Counted from the first letter of the stretch, positions 5,463 to 13,610 are shown. The stretch is DNA of 29,033 bases from an uncultured Collinsella sp. (GCA_900754075.1 CAAEBN010000030.1:1-29033); one strand, 5' to 3'. Numbers and translations are program-made. Notes: generated from the letters alone by a model not told the origin.

Positions 5463-6368
5463 CTAATCTGCGAGGGCATCGCAAACGCCGTCGAGTAGGC
5501 GTACGGCGAGTGTCTGCGCGTCGCTGGCCGTGAAGGTGCCGTTGTAGCGCGTCATGCCCGTGAGCTCAATGCGAATGCGAGCCGGCTTCTGCTGCGCGGC
5601 GACATTGGCAGTGCGGATGCGCTGGGCCAGGTTGTGGCACTCGGCGAGGGCAATCGTGGCGCGCGGTGCGGCGTCGGCGGGCAGCTCGTCGCTTGCGATT
5701 TCGAGCACCAGGTCAACGTCGGTTGGGACCTCGGAGTCGCAGAGCATCATGCCGCTGTTGTCGGTCGTTGCCGTGGCGATATTCCACATGCGCGACGCAA
5801 CACTGCGCGCGATGGGGTCCTCGCCGATAACGGCAATCTGGAAGCGCTCGAGCACGTTGGCGGCGCGAGCAAAACCGATGCGGGACTCGGCTTCGGTGAC
5901 CGAGGGCTTGCCCTCCCACACATGGTGCAGGCGGTTGATGTAGGCGTAGGTGTCCTGGAAGGCCATGCCGTCGGCAAACAGGCCGACATTTTCCTGGAAC
6001 TGCTGCAGGGCGGCCTCGGTATGCGGACCAAAGTAGCCGTCGTCTTCGCCACAGGCAAAGCCCAAAACGTTGAGAGCGCGCTGCAGGGCCTGCACATCGG
6101 CGCCATGGAAATTGGGCATGCGCAGATAGAGGGTGCGGTCGCCCAGCTTATACGAAGCGTCTACAAGGGCGCTCCAACAGGGGATATCGACGGCATGACC
6201 GGCAGCAAGGCCGCTGTCGAGCCTGAAGGTGCTGACGGCCTGCTCAGTGGTGGCTCCAAAGTACTTGTCGGTGACTTCGGCGGCATCAATCGTGTAGCCG
6301 AGCTGCAGGAGACGAGACTGCACGTCCTCGACGGCTGCTCCTTGCATGCCCGTTGTAATAGGTTCCAT
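5463..6368 (-). CDS. Cytoplasmic protein with two peptidoglycan-binding-like domains and a degenerate amidase-like tail
   Basis: 301 residues. The start at 6368 follows AAAGGGG by 8 bases. Residues about 6-70 and 82-137 are two PG_binding_1-like repeats (VEDVQSRLLQLGY, VQALQRALNVLGF; each followed by a YFG..T..A...FQ or F pattern). There is no signal peptide. Residues about 165-301 are less clear, but end with HNLAQRIRTAN and a LAVRLLDGV-like helix in the order seen in N-acetylmuramoyl-alanine amidases. The usual zinc-binding His/Glu residues and the Asp-Pro-Gly-His-Gly opening are absent. The architecture, cytoplasmic location and lost catalytic residues recall mycobacterial CwlM, which regulates MurA rather than cutting wall. 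That parallel is an inference; peptidoglycan-binding protein of unknown function is the safe call. Confidence 0.75.
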   Translation of the reverse strand: MEPITTGMQGAAVEDVQSRLLQLGYTIDAAEVTDKYFGATTEQAVSTFRLDSGLAAGHAVDIPCWSALVDASYKLGDRTLYLRMPNFHGADVQALQRALNVLGFACGEDDGYFGPHTEAALQQFQENVGLFADGMAFQDTYAYINRLHHVWEGKPSVTEAESRIGFARAANVLERFQIAVIGEDPIARSVASRMWNIATATTDNSGMMLCDSEVPTDVDLVLEIASDELPADAAPRATIALAECHNLAQRIRTANVAAQQKPARIRIELTGMTRYNGTFTASDAQTLAVRLLDGVCDALAD

Positions 6369-6506
6369 GAACGAACCCCTTTCGGCGTACCATTCGTACT
6401 ATTTGAGCGTCTGTCGGATAGACAACGCAAAGGGATGCATAAACATGCACTCAACAGTGTAGCAAGTTGTGCCTAAATACGCTGCTGACAGGTTTTATAA
6501 CCCCCG

Positions 6507-7571
6507 TTAGTTAAGGCGCTCCACAAAGAAATCTGCCATGGAGAGGAACAGCTCGCGTGCGTGCGGATCAAGCTCAACGTTCTCGATGGCCGCTTTGGCC
6601 TTAGCGGTCAGGTCGAGCGCGTAAGTGTGGGCGTAATCGATAGAGCCGGTCTCCTGGAAGATCTCCACGGCGCGTGCGAGCTGCGCGGGATCATCGGTGC
6701 CCGAGGAAAGAATCGCCTCGACCTCGTCGTGGTGGCGCTCATCAGAGAGGGCGTGTACGGCGACAAGCGTGCGCTTGCCCTCGGTGATGTCGGTGCGGAA
6801 GTCCTTGTTGGCGGCTTCCTTAGTGCCGACAAGGTTGAGCAGGTCGTCCTGAATCTGAAAGGCAAGGCCTGTGTGTAGGCCAAAGGCGCGCAGCGCTTCG
6901 ATTTGCTCATCGCTGCCGCCGCCGATAATGGCTCCGGCGGCAAGCGGCGTGGCTCCGCTGTAAAACGCGGTCTTGTGCGTCGCCATGTCCAGGTAGTCAT
7001 CAACCGAGATATCAAAGCGCCCGTCACGGACCCAACCCAGGTCGAGTGCTTGACCCTCAATGGTGCGGACGATCATCTCGGTAAGCTCGTGGAGCACGCG
7101 CAGCTTCACGTCGGACTCCAGCGTGGGGTCGTCGAGAACCGTCTTGGTGACCATGGTGAGCGCCAGGTCGCCACAATTGATGGCAAGGCCCGTGCCCTCG
7201 GTAAGGTGCATACAGGGCTTGCCTCGACGAAGCTGTCCGTTGTCGGCGATGTCGTCGTGGATCAGCGCGCCCGACTGGAAATGCTCGATAGCTGCCGCGG
7301 CGCTGCGGGCGCTCTCAAAGCTGCCGCCCACTGCGGTTGCGGCGAGCATGCAGATAAGCGGGCGGTGGCGCTTGCCGGCGTTGGCCGTAAAAGCCGAGAG
7401 CGGCGCGTACAGGTAGCGCTCGATATCGGCAGAGGTCGCCTGTCCGTCAAAGAACGTGGCCAGATAGTCGTTAATCTGGTCAAAGTGTTGGGCTAAAAAG
7501 CTGGTAAACGGACTGGACACGGGTTCTCGCATTCTTTCTGAGGTTGCATTGATGCAATATGCAGACAACAT
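6507..7571 (-). CDS. Polyprenyl (geranylgeranyl-type) diphosphate synthase
   Basis: Trans-prenyltransferase that condenses isopentenyl diphosphate with an allylic diphosphate to make C15-C20 or longer chains for quinones, carotenoids or carrier lipids. The first Asp-rich motif is complete (Asp106-Asp107-Ile-Ala-Asp110 in LIHDDIADNGQLRRGKP). The second is DDLLN (242-246), with Asn in place of the last Asp. The GKR and FQ.QDD signatures are in place. Small residues (Gly101, Ala102) precede the first motif, arguing against a product limited to C15. At 354 residues it is longer than IspA (about 300) and close to actinobacterial IdsA/GGPP synthases. The start is uncertain: ATG 7571 has no clear ribosome site and ATG 7532 (341 residues) has only a weak one. 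It lies 74 bases after the PTS-HAD gene on the same strand with no terminator between, so co-transcription is possible. Confidence 0.88.
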   Translation of the reverse strand: MLSAYCINATSERMREPVSSPFTSFLAQHFDQINDYLATFFDGQATSADIERYLYAPLSAFTANAGKRHRPLICMLAATAVGGSFESARSAAAAIEHFQSGALIHDDIADNGQLRRGKPCMHLTEGTGLAINCGDLALTMVTKTVLDDPTLESDVKLRVLHELTEMIVRTIEGQALDLGWVRDGRFDISVDDYLDMATHKTAFYSGATPLAAGAIIGGGSDEQIEALRAFGLHTGLAFQIQDDLLNLVGTKEAANKDFRTDITEGKRTLVAVHALSDERHHDEVEAILSSGTDDPAQLARAVEIFQETGSIDYAHTYALDLTAKAKAAIENVELDPHARELFLSMADFFVERLN

Positions 7572-7645
7572 ATTGCCACATCAGGGCGTTTGGCGCGGCA
7601 GTTTTGGCGATTTAGGACAACGGGCGTGCGTTTGATGGAGCGTGC

Positions 7646-10096
7646 CTAAATCAGCCTAAAATGCTCGAGCGCCGCAACGACGCCGTCGTGATCGACGGTG
7701 TCGGTCACGTAATCGGCCTTATCCTTGAGATAGTCCGGTGCGTTGCCCATCGCAATGCCGACATCGACGGCGTTCATCAGCGAGACGTCATTGCTGGCGT
7801 CGCCAATGCCGTATACGGTTCCGTGGTGGGGATCGAGGGCGTCGAGTACAGACTGGATGCCCCCGCGCTTCGTGCATTCACGGGGCGAGATTTCGGTTAC
7901 CTCGAGTTCGAGCTCGTTAAAGCACAGCAGCGGCTCAAGTGTCTTATCTTGAGCGATGTGGTTGGCGAGCGATGTAGACATCAAGATCTTGTAGACACTG
8001 TAATGTTGCAGCTGCGTGACTGCGTCGCCCAGGGTGCGCGCGTATCCGGGGGCATCGGGGGCATCGGCACTCATGCGCACGACGCCGTTGAGGCCCTCAA
8101 AGCGGATGACCTCGCCCGATTGCTCAAGATAGGGGGCAAGATGCTGCAGCATGCTGGGTGTCATCGACAGATCGCGAATTGCGTGTCCGTTGATCTCGGC
8201 GTAACCGCCCGCAAGACAGACGATGCCGGTCCAGGGCAGCTCAAGAAGTTTGGGGTGGATGCAGCTCAGGGTGCGTCCCGTGCAGATAAAGGCCATGTTG
8301 CCGTTGGCGACAAACTCGCGGATTGCCTGCGAAACCGCCTCGTTGGGATAGGGGGAGAGGTCCCGCTCGTCTTCGGGAAGGTCTTGGGCGAGCCTGGGGT
8401 CTTGCCAGGCGAGCGTTCCGTCGATATCGAAGAAGCAGATATCGCCGCGCTTATGGGCTGCGCTGGCGGCAGGGGAGGCCGAGGTGGTGGGCACAAATCC
8501 CGGCTCGAGGCCCATGATCTGGTCAAAATGCTCTTTAACGCGGGGAACGGAGATGCCGATGATCACCTGGGCGGTCTTGTCCGTAATGATGAGGCCCTTG
8601 GCGCCCGCCGCGACAAACGACGCGTTATCTGCAACGATGGAAGGGTCTGCGACCTCGACGCGCAGGCGCGTGGCACAGTTGGTTGCGCCCACAATATTGC
8701 CAACGCCACCTAAAAGCTGAATTACCCGCTCAGCGAGGACGTGATCTTGATCGGATCGACTATTGACCTCGTCATTGGGAGATTGCTCTTTGGCAAAGCC
8801 GCTTTCCGTTAAACGATCGATTGCCGCGCGATTGGCAACATGATCCTCGCGGCCCGGCGTCTTAAGGTCATAGACCAAGATGAGTGCTCGAAAACTAACA
8901 AAAAAGATGAGGCTAAAGGCAAGGCCGATACCGAGCGCCAAAAGATAGGCACCGGCATGCGTGCGCATGAGCGGAATAAAGTTGAAGGCTGCCATCTCCA
9001 TCAGGCCGCCCGAGAAGATGCCGACGATGCCAAAGAGATTCATGGTTGTGGCAAGGCAAGACGATAAGACGGCGTAGAGCAAAAAGAGCCCGGGGTGGGT
9101 GAACATAAAGAGAAACTCGAGTGGCTCGGTAACGCCGCAAACCACCGAGGCGACGATGGCGGGCAAAAGGATGACCTTAAGGCCGGCGCGGCGCTCTGGT
9201 TTTGCGGTGGAGTAGAACGCGGCTGCGATGGCGGGAAGGCCAAAGAGCTTGACCCAGCCGGTGGCGGTAAAACCGGCCCACGGCGCAAGTTCATTAAGGG
9301 GGCGCGTGCTATGGGAGAGGATGGGGAGCAAGCTGCTCCACGTGGCGTAGATGCCGTCGTTAATGACCAGGTTGTCGTAGTAGATCGGCATGTAGAGCAG
9401 GTGGTGCAGCCCCATGGGCTCGAGCGCTCGCTCCAAAAGCACAAAGATGCCCACGCCAAAGGGGCCGACGCTCGTAAGTGCATGGCGCAGCGTTTCGGTC
9501 ATTGCGTATACGGAGGGCACGATGGCGGCCGAGATAGCGGCAAGGGCAAACACGGCAAAAAAGCTGATGAGGTAGACCAGCGAGGAGCCCGAGAAGGTGC
9601 CGAGCCAATCGGGAACCTTGGCATCGTAGAAGCGGTCATGGATGGCGACGACGGTTGCCGATACCGCCAGCGGGCCGATAATGCCGGTGTCGAGCGTCTT
9701 GATGCCGTCGATGATGGTGATGCCGCTAGCGGAGGTCAAAGACGACGGGTACTTAAGTCCAAGGTTGTCTCCGCTCAGCTTAATGATCTCGCTCAAAAAG
9801 AAGCAGTAGGCAAAATAGGCGACGAGAGCCTCGAGGCAGCAACGAGCCGGTTGCTTTTGAGCAAGGCCGATGGGCAGCGCTACGGCAAAAAGGAGCGGAA
9901 GGCGCTTAAAGACCGTCCACGAGCCACGCTGGATGATAGTCCAAAAAGCGTACCAAGGGGTTCCGTATACGGCGAGATCGCCGACGATGTCCGCAGTCGT
10001 TGCGAGAGCGGAGACGCCGACCATGAGGCCTGATATAGAAAACAGCATGGCGGGCGCGAACATTGCCCCGCCAAAGCGTTGGATTTTTTGCAGCAT
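7646..10096 (-). CDS. PTS EIICB (glucose/maltose superfamily) fused to a HAD phosphatase
   Basis: 816 residues; the start at 10096 follows GGAAGG by 6 bases. Residues 1 to about 430 are an EIIC membrane domain of the glucose superfamily (GLHHLLYMPIYYDN, VCGVTEPLEFLFMF). Residues about 455-540 are EIIB with the phosphorylated cysteine Cys474 in NCATRLRVEV. After a short Ala/Ser-rich linker, residues 553-816 are a Cof-type HAD hydrolase with nucleophile Asp557 and Asp559 (FFDIDGTL) and the closing GDASNDVSLM motif. C-then-B order matches MalX-type permeases, not TreB. No EIIA is encoded, so one must be borrowed. The fused phosphatase could remove the phosphate placed on the incoming sugar, or act on another phosphosugar. 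The divergent TreR-like regulator at 10326 and two operator-like sites between the genes suggest an alpha-glucoside such as trehalose or maltose. The fusion reads as one continuous frame. Confidence 0.88.
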   Translation of the reverse strand: MLQKIQRFGGAMFAPAMLFSISGLMVGVSALATTADIVGDLAVYGTPWYAFWTIIQRGSWTVFKRLPLLFAVALPIGLAQKQPARCCLEALVAYFAYCFFLSEIIKLSGDNLGLKYPSSLTSASGITIIDGIKTLDTGIIGPLAVSATVVAIHDRFYDAKVPDWLGTFSGSSLVYLISFFAVFALAAISAAIVPSVYAMTETLRHALTSVGPFGVGIFVLLERALEPMGLHHLLYMPIYYDNLVINDGIYATWSSLLPILSHSTRPLNELAPWAGFTATGWVKLFGLPAIAAAFYSTAKPERRAGLKVILLPAIVASVVCGVTEPLEFLFMFTHPGLFLLYAVLSSCLATTMNLFGIVGIFSGGLMEMAAFNFIPLMRTHAGAYLLALGIGLAFSLIFFVSFRALILVYDLKTPGREDHVANRAAIDRLTESGFAKEQSPNDEVNSRSDQDHVLAERVIQLLGGVGNIVGATNCATRLRVEVADPSIVADNASFVAAGAKGLIITDKTAQVIIGISVPRVKEHFDQIMGLEPGFVPTTSASPAASAAHKRGDICFFDIDGTLAWQDPRLAQDLPEDERDLSPYPNEAVSQAIREFVANGNMAFICTGRTLSCIHPKLLELPWTGIVCLAGGYAEINGHAIRDLSMTPSMLQHLAPYLEQSGEVIRFEGLNGVVRMSADAPDAPGYARTLGDAVTQLQHYSVYKILMSTSLANHIAQDKTLEPLLCFNELELEVTEISPRECTKRGGIQSVLDALDPHHGTVYGIGDASNDVSLMNAVDVGIAMGNAPDYLKDKADYVTDTVDHDGVVAALEHFRLI

Positions 10097-10137
10097 GTTC
10101 TGCCTTCCGAATATCGAGACGCGTTGCGCGTGGGGAA

Positions 10138-10149
10138 ACGTTTAAACAA
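10138..10149. promoter_or_regulatory. Operator-like palindrome upstream of the PTS-HAD gene
   Basis: ACGTTTAAACAA matches 10 of 12 positions of the shared motif TTGTTTAAACAA and keeps the perfect GTTTAAAC centre. It lies 42 bases upstream of the PTS-HAD start codon. Confidence 0.55.
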
Positions 10150-10214
10150 TGGATTCATTGTAGAGGACCGGACGATTGTCGTACCGGCAGTTTTGAGCGA
10201 AACCGATTTGGGCA

Positions 10215-10246
10215 CGACAGAAACCGTCAACGGTTAAATCCTGTCG
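10215..10246. promoter_or_regulatory. Nested dyad between the PTS-HAD gene and its regulator
   Basis: AACCGT-CA-ACGGTT (10222-10235) is a perfect palindrome enclosed by CGACAG/CTGTCG. Another dyad, ACCGA-TAT-TCGGT (10251-10263), follows. These lie centrally in the divergent intergenic region and may be further operator sites or a catabolite control site. Confidence 0.45.
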
Positions 10247-10259
10247 CTTTACCGATATT

Positions 10260-10271
10260 CGGTTTAAACAA
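10260..10271. promoter_or_regulatory. Operator-like palindrome upstream of the TreR-like gene
   Basis: CGGTTTAAACAA matches 10 of 12 positions of TTGTTTAAACAA and keeps GTTTAAAC. It is 55 bases upstream of the regulator's start codon, consistent with autoregulation. Confidence 0.55.
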
Positions 10272-10325
10272 CTTTAAGAAATGCTATCGTGCCTAGCCGG
10301 AAATGAACAATGTAGAGGTGAAACA

Positions 10326-11045
10326 ATGCCAAAAGCGATATACGAAGGAATCTACCGAGAAATACGCTCGCGCATCATTAATGGGACCTATGCGTTTCAG
10401 GAGATGCTGCCAACCGAAGCCGAGCTGACCGCGGAATTTGGCTGCACGCGCAATACCGTCCGCCGCGCTTTGAGCATGCTGGCCGACGGGATGTTTGTGC
10501 AGCCCATACACGGCAAGGGCGTGCGCGTTATTTGGCTTAAGGGCGAAACCGACATGTTGGGCGCACTCGAAGAGGTTGAGTCGTTTGGCGAGTTTGCAAA
10601 GCGCAACAATGCCGTTGCATCGACGGACGTTAAGTCTTTCGAACATCTGGTTTGCACCGAGCAACTCTCTCGTCACCTGGGCTTTAAGGTGGGCGAGGAG
10701 TTGATTCGCGTAGTGCGTGTCCGAAGCCTCAACGGCAACGCGCGCCAAGTGGACCATGGCTATTTTTTGGCGTCGATCGCCAAGGGCCTGACTCCCGAGA
10801 TCGCGGCAGATTCTATTTACGGCTATCTGGAGCACAAGCGCGGTGTCAAAGTGATGGCGAGCCGTCGTACGGTGAGTGTCGAGCTCGCCAACGATGAGGA
10901 CTGCAGCTATCTTGACCTCGGCAAATACAACTGCGTTGCCGTCATGGAGAGTCAGTCGTACACCTCGGATGGCATCTTGTTTGAGGTGACGCACACTCGC
11001 ACACACCCCGAGATCTTCCATTACCGCGTCAATTCCAAGCGATAG
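10326..11045 (+). CDS. GntR-family (HutC/UTRA, TreR-like) transcriptional regulator
   Basis: 239 residues from ATG 10326, which follows AGAGGTGA by 6 bases; an upstream in-frame ATG at 10281 lacks a site. Residues 1-70 are the GntR winged helix (LPTEAELTAEFGCTRNTVRR.L, then wing GKGV). Residues about 90-239 are a UTRA ligand-binding domain. The C-terminal text VTHTRTHPEIFHY is of the kind seen in TreR, which senses trehalose-6-phosphate in Gram-positive bacteria. It is divergent from the PTS-HAD gene, with two copies of an operator-like palindrome between them, and it lies just upstream of the sugar ABC operon, which has two more. B. subtilis TreR sites are similar palindromes (TTGTATATACAA). 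It is therefore the best candidate for control of the local sugar genes. The effector is inferred, not shown. Confidence 0.85.
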   Translation: MPKAIYEGIYREIRSRIINGTYAFQEMLPTEAELTAEFGCTRNTVRRALSMLADGMFVQPIHGKGVRVIWLKGETDMLGALEEVESFGEFAKRNNAVASTDVKSFEHLVCTEQLSRHLGFKVGEELIRVVRVRSLNGNARQVDHGYFLASIAKGLTPEIAADSIYGYLEHKRGVKVMASRRTVSVELANDEDCSYLDLGKYNCVAVMESQSYTSDGILFEVTHTRTHPEIFHYRVNSKR

Positions 11046-11083
11046 CCGGCTAGCTCGCAGCCTGACGAGACTCATGGCCTCAA

Positions 11084-11138
11084 AGAGAAAACGCCCGGTC
11101 AAACCGACGGTACATCGGCTTGACCGGGCGTTTTCTCT
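11084..11138 (+). terminator. Terminator after the TreR-like gene
   Basis: Perfect 19-bp arms, 11084-11102 and 11120-11138, enclose a 17-base loop with its own CCGA/TCGG pairing. The arm ends CGTTTTCTCT, giving a U-rich tail within the stem. It is symmetric enough to act in both directions. Confidence 0.85.
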
Positions 11139-11156
11139 GCATTCGATAACAAATAA

Positions 11157-11168
11157 TTGTTTATACAA
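11157..11168. promoter_or_regulatory. Distal operator-like site of the ABC operon
   Basis: TTGTTTATACAA differs from TTGTTTAAACAA at one base. It lies 75 bp upstream of a second copy in the same promoter region, a spacing that would allow cooperative binding or looping. Confidence 0.55.
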
Positions 11169-11231
11169 AACTTGTCAAGTATCAAGTTGAAATTACCGTT
11201 CACCGAAGTTTTTCTACCGCTCTAGTAATAC

Positions 11232-11243
11232 TTGTTCAAACAA
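11232..11243. promoter_or_regulatory. Proximal operator-like site of the ABC operon
   Basis: TTGTTCAAACAA has perfect TTGTT/AACAA arms. It directly follows a possible -10, TAATAC (11226-11231); no good -35 is visible. A repressor bound here would block transcription start. The rest of the 306-bp gap, between 11046 and the gene at 11352, holds only the terminator and the distal site. Confidence 0.55.
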
Positions 11244-11351
11244 CTAGCCAAATAGCGTATCGTTCAAATCAGCAAAAGGGGCAAAGTCCCCGAGCCAATC
11301 TCCGAAGGCGGCGGCAAAGGGTGCCGCCACGGTGTGAAAGGGTGGATTGTA

Positions 11352-12668
11352 ATGAAGAACGAAATGAGCAGAAGGCAGTTCCTGGGCTTTGCTGGTTCCG
11401 CGGCTGCAGTTCTTGGTCTGGGCCTCGTGGGTTGCGGTGGTTCTGCCGGCTCCGGCTCCTCTGCTTCTGGTGACGCTGCCGAGGTCTACTTCCTCCAATT
11501 CAAGCCCGAGGTCGACAAGGAGTGGAAGGAGATCGCCAAGGCCTATAAGAAGGAGAAGGGCGTCGAGGTCAAGATCGTGACCGCCGCTTCCAACACCTAC
11601 GAGGAGAAGCTTAAGTCCGAGATGTCCAAGAGCTCCGCTCCGACCCTGTTCCAGGTCAACGGCCCCACCGGTCTTAAGAACTGGAAGGATTACTGCGCCG
11701 ACCTGTCCGATACCAAGCTCCGCGGTGAGCTCATTGATGACTCCCTGGCTCTGCAGTCCGACGGCAAGGATGTGTGCATCGACTGGGTTCAGGAGAGCTT
11801 CGGCATTATTTACAACAAGCAGCTGCTCGAGAAGGCTGGCTACAAGGCCGAGGACATCAACTCCTTCGACAAGCTGAAGGCTTGTGCCGATGACATCCAG
11901 GCCCGCAAGGACGAGCTTGGTGTCGAGGGTGCCTTCACTTCCGCCGGCATGGACGACTCCTCCAGCTGGCGCTACACCACCCACCTTGCCAACATGCCGC
12001 TCTACTACGAGTTTGAGAAGGAGCACAACCAGGAGGACGACGAGATCAAGGGTGAGTTCCTCGACAACTACAAGCAGATCTTCGACCTGTACATCACCGA
12101 CTCCACCTGCGATCCTTCGCAGCTTGCTTCCAAGACCGGCGACGACGCCACCAACGAGTTCGCAACCGGCAAGGCCGTCTTCTACCAGAACGGCTCTTGG
12201 GCCTACTCTGACCTCGTCAAGGCCGGCATGACCGACGATCAGATTGGCATGATGCCGATCTACATCGGTGTTGACGGCGAGGAGAACCAGGGCCTGTGCT
12301 CCGGCGGCGAGAACTACTGGTGCGTCAGTTCCCAGGCTTCCGAGGATGCCCAGAAGGCCACCGAGGACTTCATGTATTGGTGCGTCACCGCTGACACCCC
12401 GACCAGCATCATCGCCGACAAGATGGGTCTGACCGCTCCGTTCAAGAGCGCCAAGGAGACCACCAACGTCTTCTCGCAGCAGGCCGTTGCCATGGCCAAG
12501 GACGGCAAGAAGACCGTCGCTTGGGACTTCGTCTACATTCCCTCCGAGGAGTGGAAGAAGAACCTCAAGCAGGCTCTGATTGCCTACGCTGCCGATAACA
12601 GCAAGTGGGACGGCGTCAAGAACGCCTTCGTCGATGGCTGGAAGACCGAGAAGGCCGCTTCCGAGTAA
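11352..12668 (+). CDS. Carbohydrate ABC transporter substrate-binding lipoprotein (maltodextrin-type)
   Basis: 438 residues from ATG 11352, after AAGGGTGG. The N-terminus carries a twin-arginine signal (SRRQFLGFAG) followed by a lipobox, LVG-Cys28, so the protein is probably exported folded by Tat and anchored by lipid. A Gly/Ser-rich spacer follows, then a type-1 extracellular solute-binding fold with family-like stretches (APTLFQVNGP, IIYNKQLLEKAGY, FATGKAVFYQNGSWAYSDL). It is first of four genes encoding a complete CUT1-type sugar importer. The nearby malQ, glgP and TreR-like genes suggest malto-oligosaccharides or related alpha-glucosides as ligand. Codon use is strongly biased, as expected of a highly expressed gene. 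Confidence 0.9.
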   Translation: MKNEMSRRQFLGFAGSAAAVLGLGLVGCGGSAGSGSSASGDAAEVYFLQFKPEVDKEWKEIAKAYKKEKGVEVKIVTAASNTYEEKLKSEMSKSSAPTLFQVNGPTGLKNWKDYCADLSDTKLRGELIDDSLALQSDGKDVCIDWVQESFGIIYNKQLLEKAGYKAEDINSFDKLKACADDIQARKDELGVEGAFTSAGMDDSSSWRYTTHLANMPLYYEFEKEHNQEDDEIKGEFLDNYKQIFDLYITDSTCDPSQLASKTGDDATNEFATGKAVFYQNGSWAYSDLVKAGMTDDQIGMMPIYIGVDGEENQGLCSGGENYWCVSSQASEDAQKATEDFMYWCVTADTPTSIIADKMGLTAPFKSAKETTNVFSQQAVAMAKDGKKTVAWDFVYIPSEEWKKNLKQALIAYAADNSKWDGVKNAFVDGWKTEKAASE

Positions 12669-12701
12669 GCAGTTGCTGCCCAAGCTATCTGATTAGCGAC
12701 A

Positions 12702-12733
12702 GGGGGCGGGCAGACGTTGGTTTGCCCGCCCCC
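12702..12733 (+). promoter_or_regulatory. Intercistronic hairpin between binding-protein and permease genes
   Basis: GGGGGCGGGC (12702-12711) and GCCCGCCCCC (12724-12733) form a very stable 10-bp stem. No T run follows, so it is not a classic terminator. Hairpins at this place in sugar ABC operons protect the upstream message, so that binding protein is made in excess over the membrane subunits. Confidence 0.7.
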
Positions 12734-12755
12734 TGCATATTGAAAGGACCCTTTT

Positions 12756-13610
12756 ATGGGCAAAGCACTCAAGCGCTGGTGGCCGCTCTTTATGCTGCCC
12801 ACGTGCCTGGCGTTTATGATCGGGTTCGTGATCCCTTTTATCCAGGGCTTCTATCTCTCGTTCTGCCAGTTTATTATCATTAGTAACGCGCACTTTGTCG
12901 GTATCGAGAACTACGTGCGCGCGCTGTCCGATCCGCAGTTCTCCACGTCGTTCTTCTTTACCGTGGCGTTTGCCTTCCTGTCGACGGTGCTCATCAACGT
13001 GATCGCCCTGGCCATTGCGCAGGCGCTCACCCGCAAGGCGCTCAAAGGCACCAACATCTTCCGTACGATCTTCTTTATGCCTAACCTGATCGGCGGCATC
13101 GTGCTGGGCTACATTTGGCAGATTCTGATCAACTGCCTGCTCTCCAACGTGGGCGCCCAGCTCATCGCTCTTAACTCTGCTGCTGGCTTCTGGGGCCTTA
13201 TCATCCTGACCCTGTGGCAGCAGGTCGGCTACATGATGATCATCTACATCGCTGGTCTGCAGTCCATTCCGTCCGACTACATCGAGGCCGCCAAGGTCGA
13301 CGGCGCTACGGCATGGCAGACGTTTTGGAAGGTTAAGATCCCTAACCTGATGCCGACCATCACCATCTGCCTGTTCCTGTCCATCACCAACGGCTTTAAG
13401 CTGTTCGACCAGAACCTCGCCCTTACCGGCGGCGCCCCCGCGCACTCCACCGAGATGCTCGCCCTGAACATCTACAACACGTTCTATTCGCGTGCCGGTA
13501 TCGCATGGCAGGGCATTGGTCAGGCCAAGGCGGTTATCTTCTGCATCCTGGTCGTGGCCATCTCCATGATCCAGCTTAAGGCCACGAGGTCCAAGGAGGT
13601 GCAGCAGTAA
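12756..13610 (+). CDS. Carbohydrate ABC transporter permease (MalF-type)
   Basis: 284 residues with about six membrane helices, the usual size for the shorter Gram-positive MalF-type CUT1 permeases. The ATPase-docking EAA loop is clear (YIEAAKVDGATAWQTFWKVK, then IPNLMPT). GAAAGGA lies ahead of the ATG. It is second in the operon, and its stop overlaps the next start by one base (TAATG), so translation of the two permeases is coupled, which fits their one-to-one assembly. Confidence 0.92.
   Translation: MGKALKRWWPLFMLPTCLAFMIGFVIPFIQGFYLSFCQFIIISNAHFVGIENYVRALSDPQFSTSFFFTVAFAFLSTVLINVIALAIAQALTRKALKGTNIFRTIFFMPNLIGGIVLGYIWQILINCLLSNVGAQLIALNSAAGFWGLIILTLWQQVGYMMIIYIAGLQSIPSDYIEAAKVDGATAWQTFWKVKIPNLMPTITICLFLSITNGFKLFDQNLALTGGAPAHSTEMLALNIYNTFYSRAGIAWQGIGQAKAVIFCILVVAISMIQLKATRSKEVQQ

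Noticed and set aside
5123..5498. Small frames overlapping the tRNA-Gln region, including text such as GTEGFEPPTAGTKNRSSTVELRPN
   Set aside because: Typical false translations of tRNA genes and adjacent palindromes; they overlap a good tRNA.
11244..12683. Minus-strand 479-aa frame opposite the sugar-binding lipoprotein
   Set aside because: Leu/Val/Gly-rich reverse-frame artefact; the plus frame has a Tat signal, lipobox and operon context.
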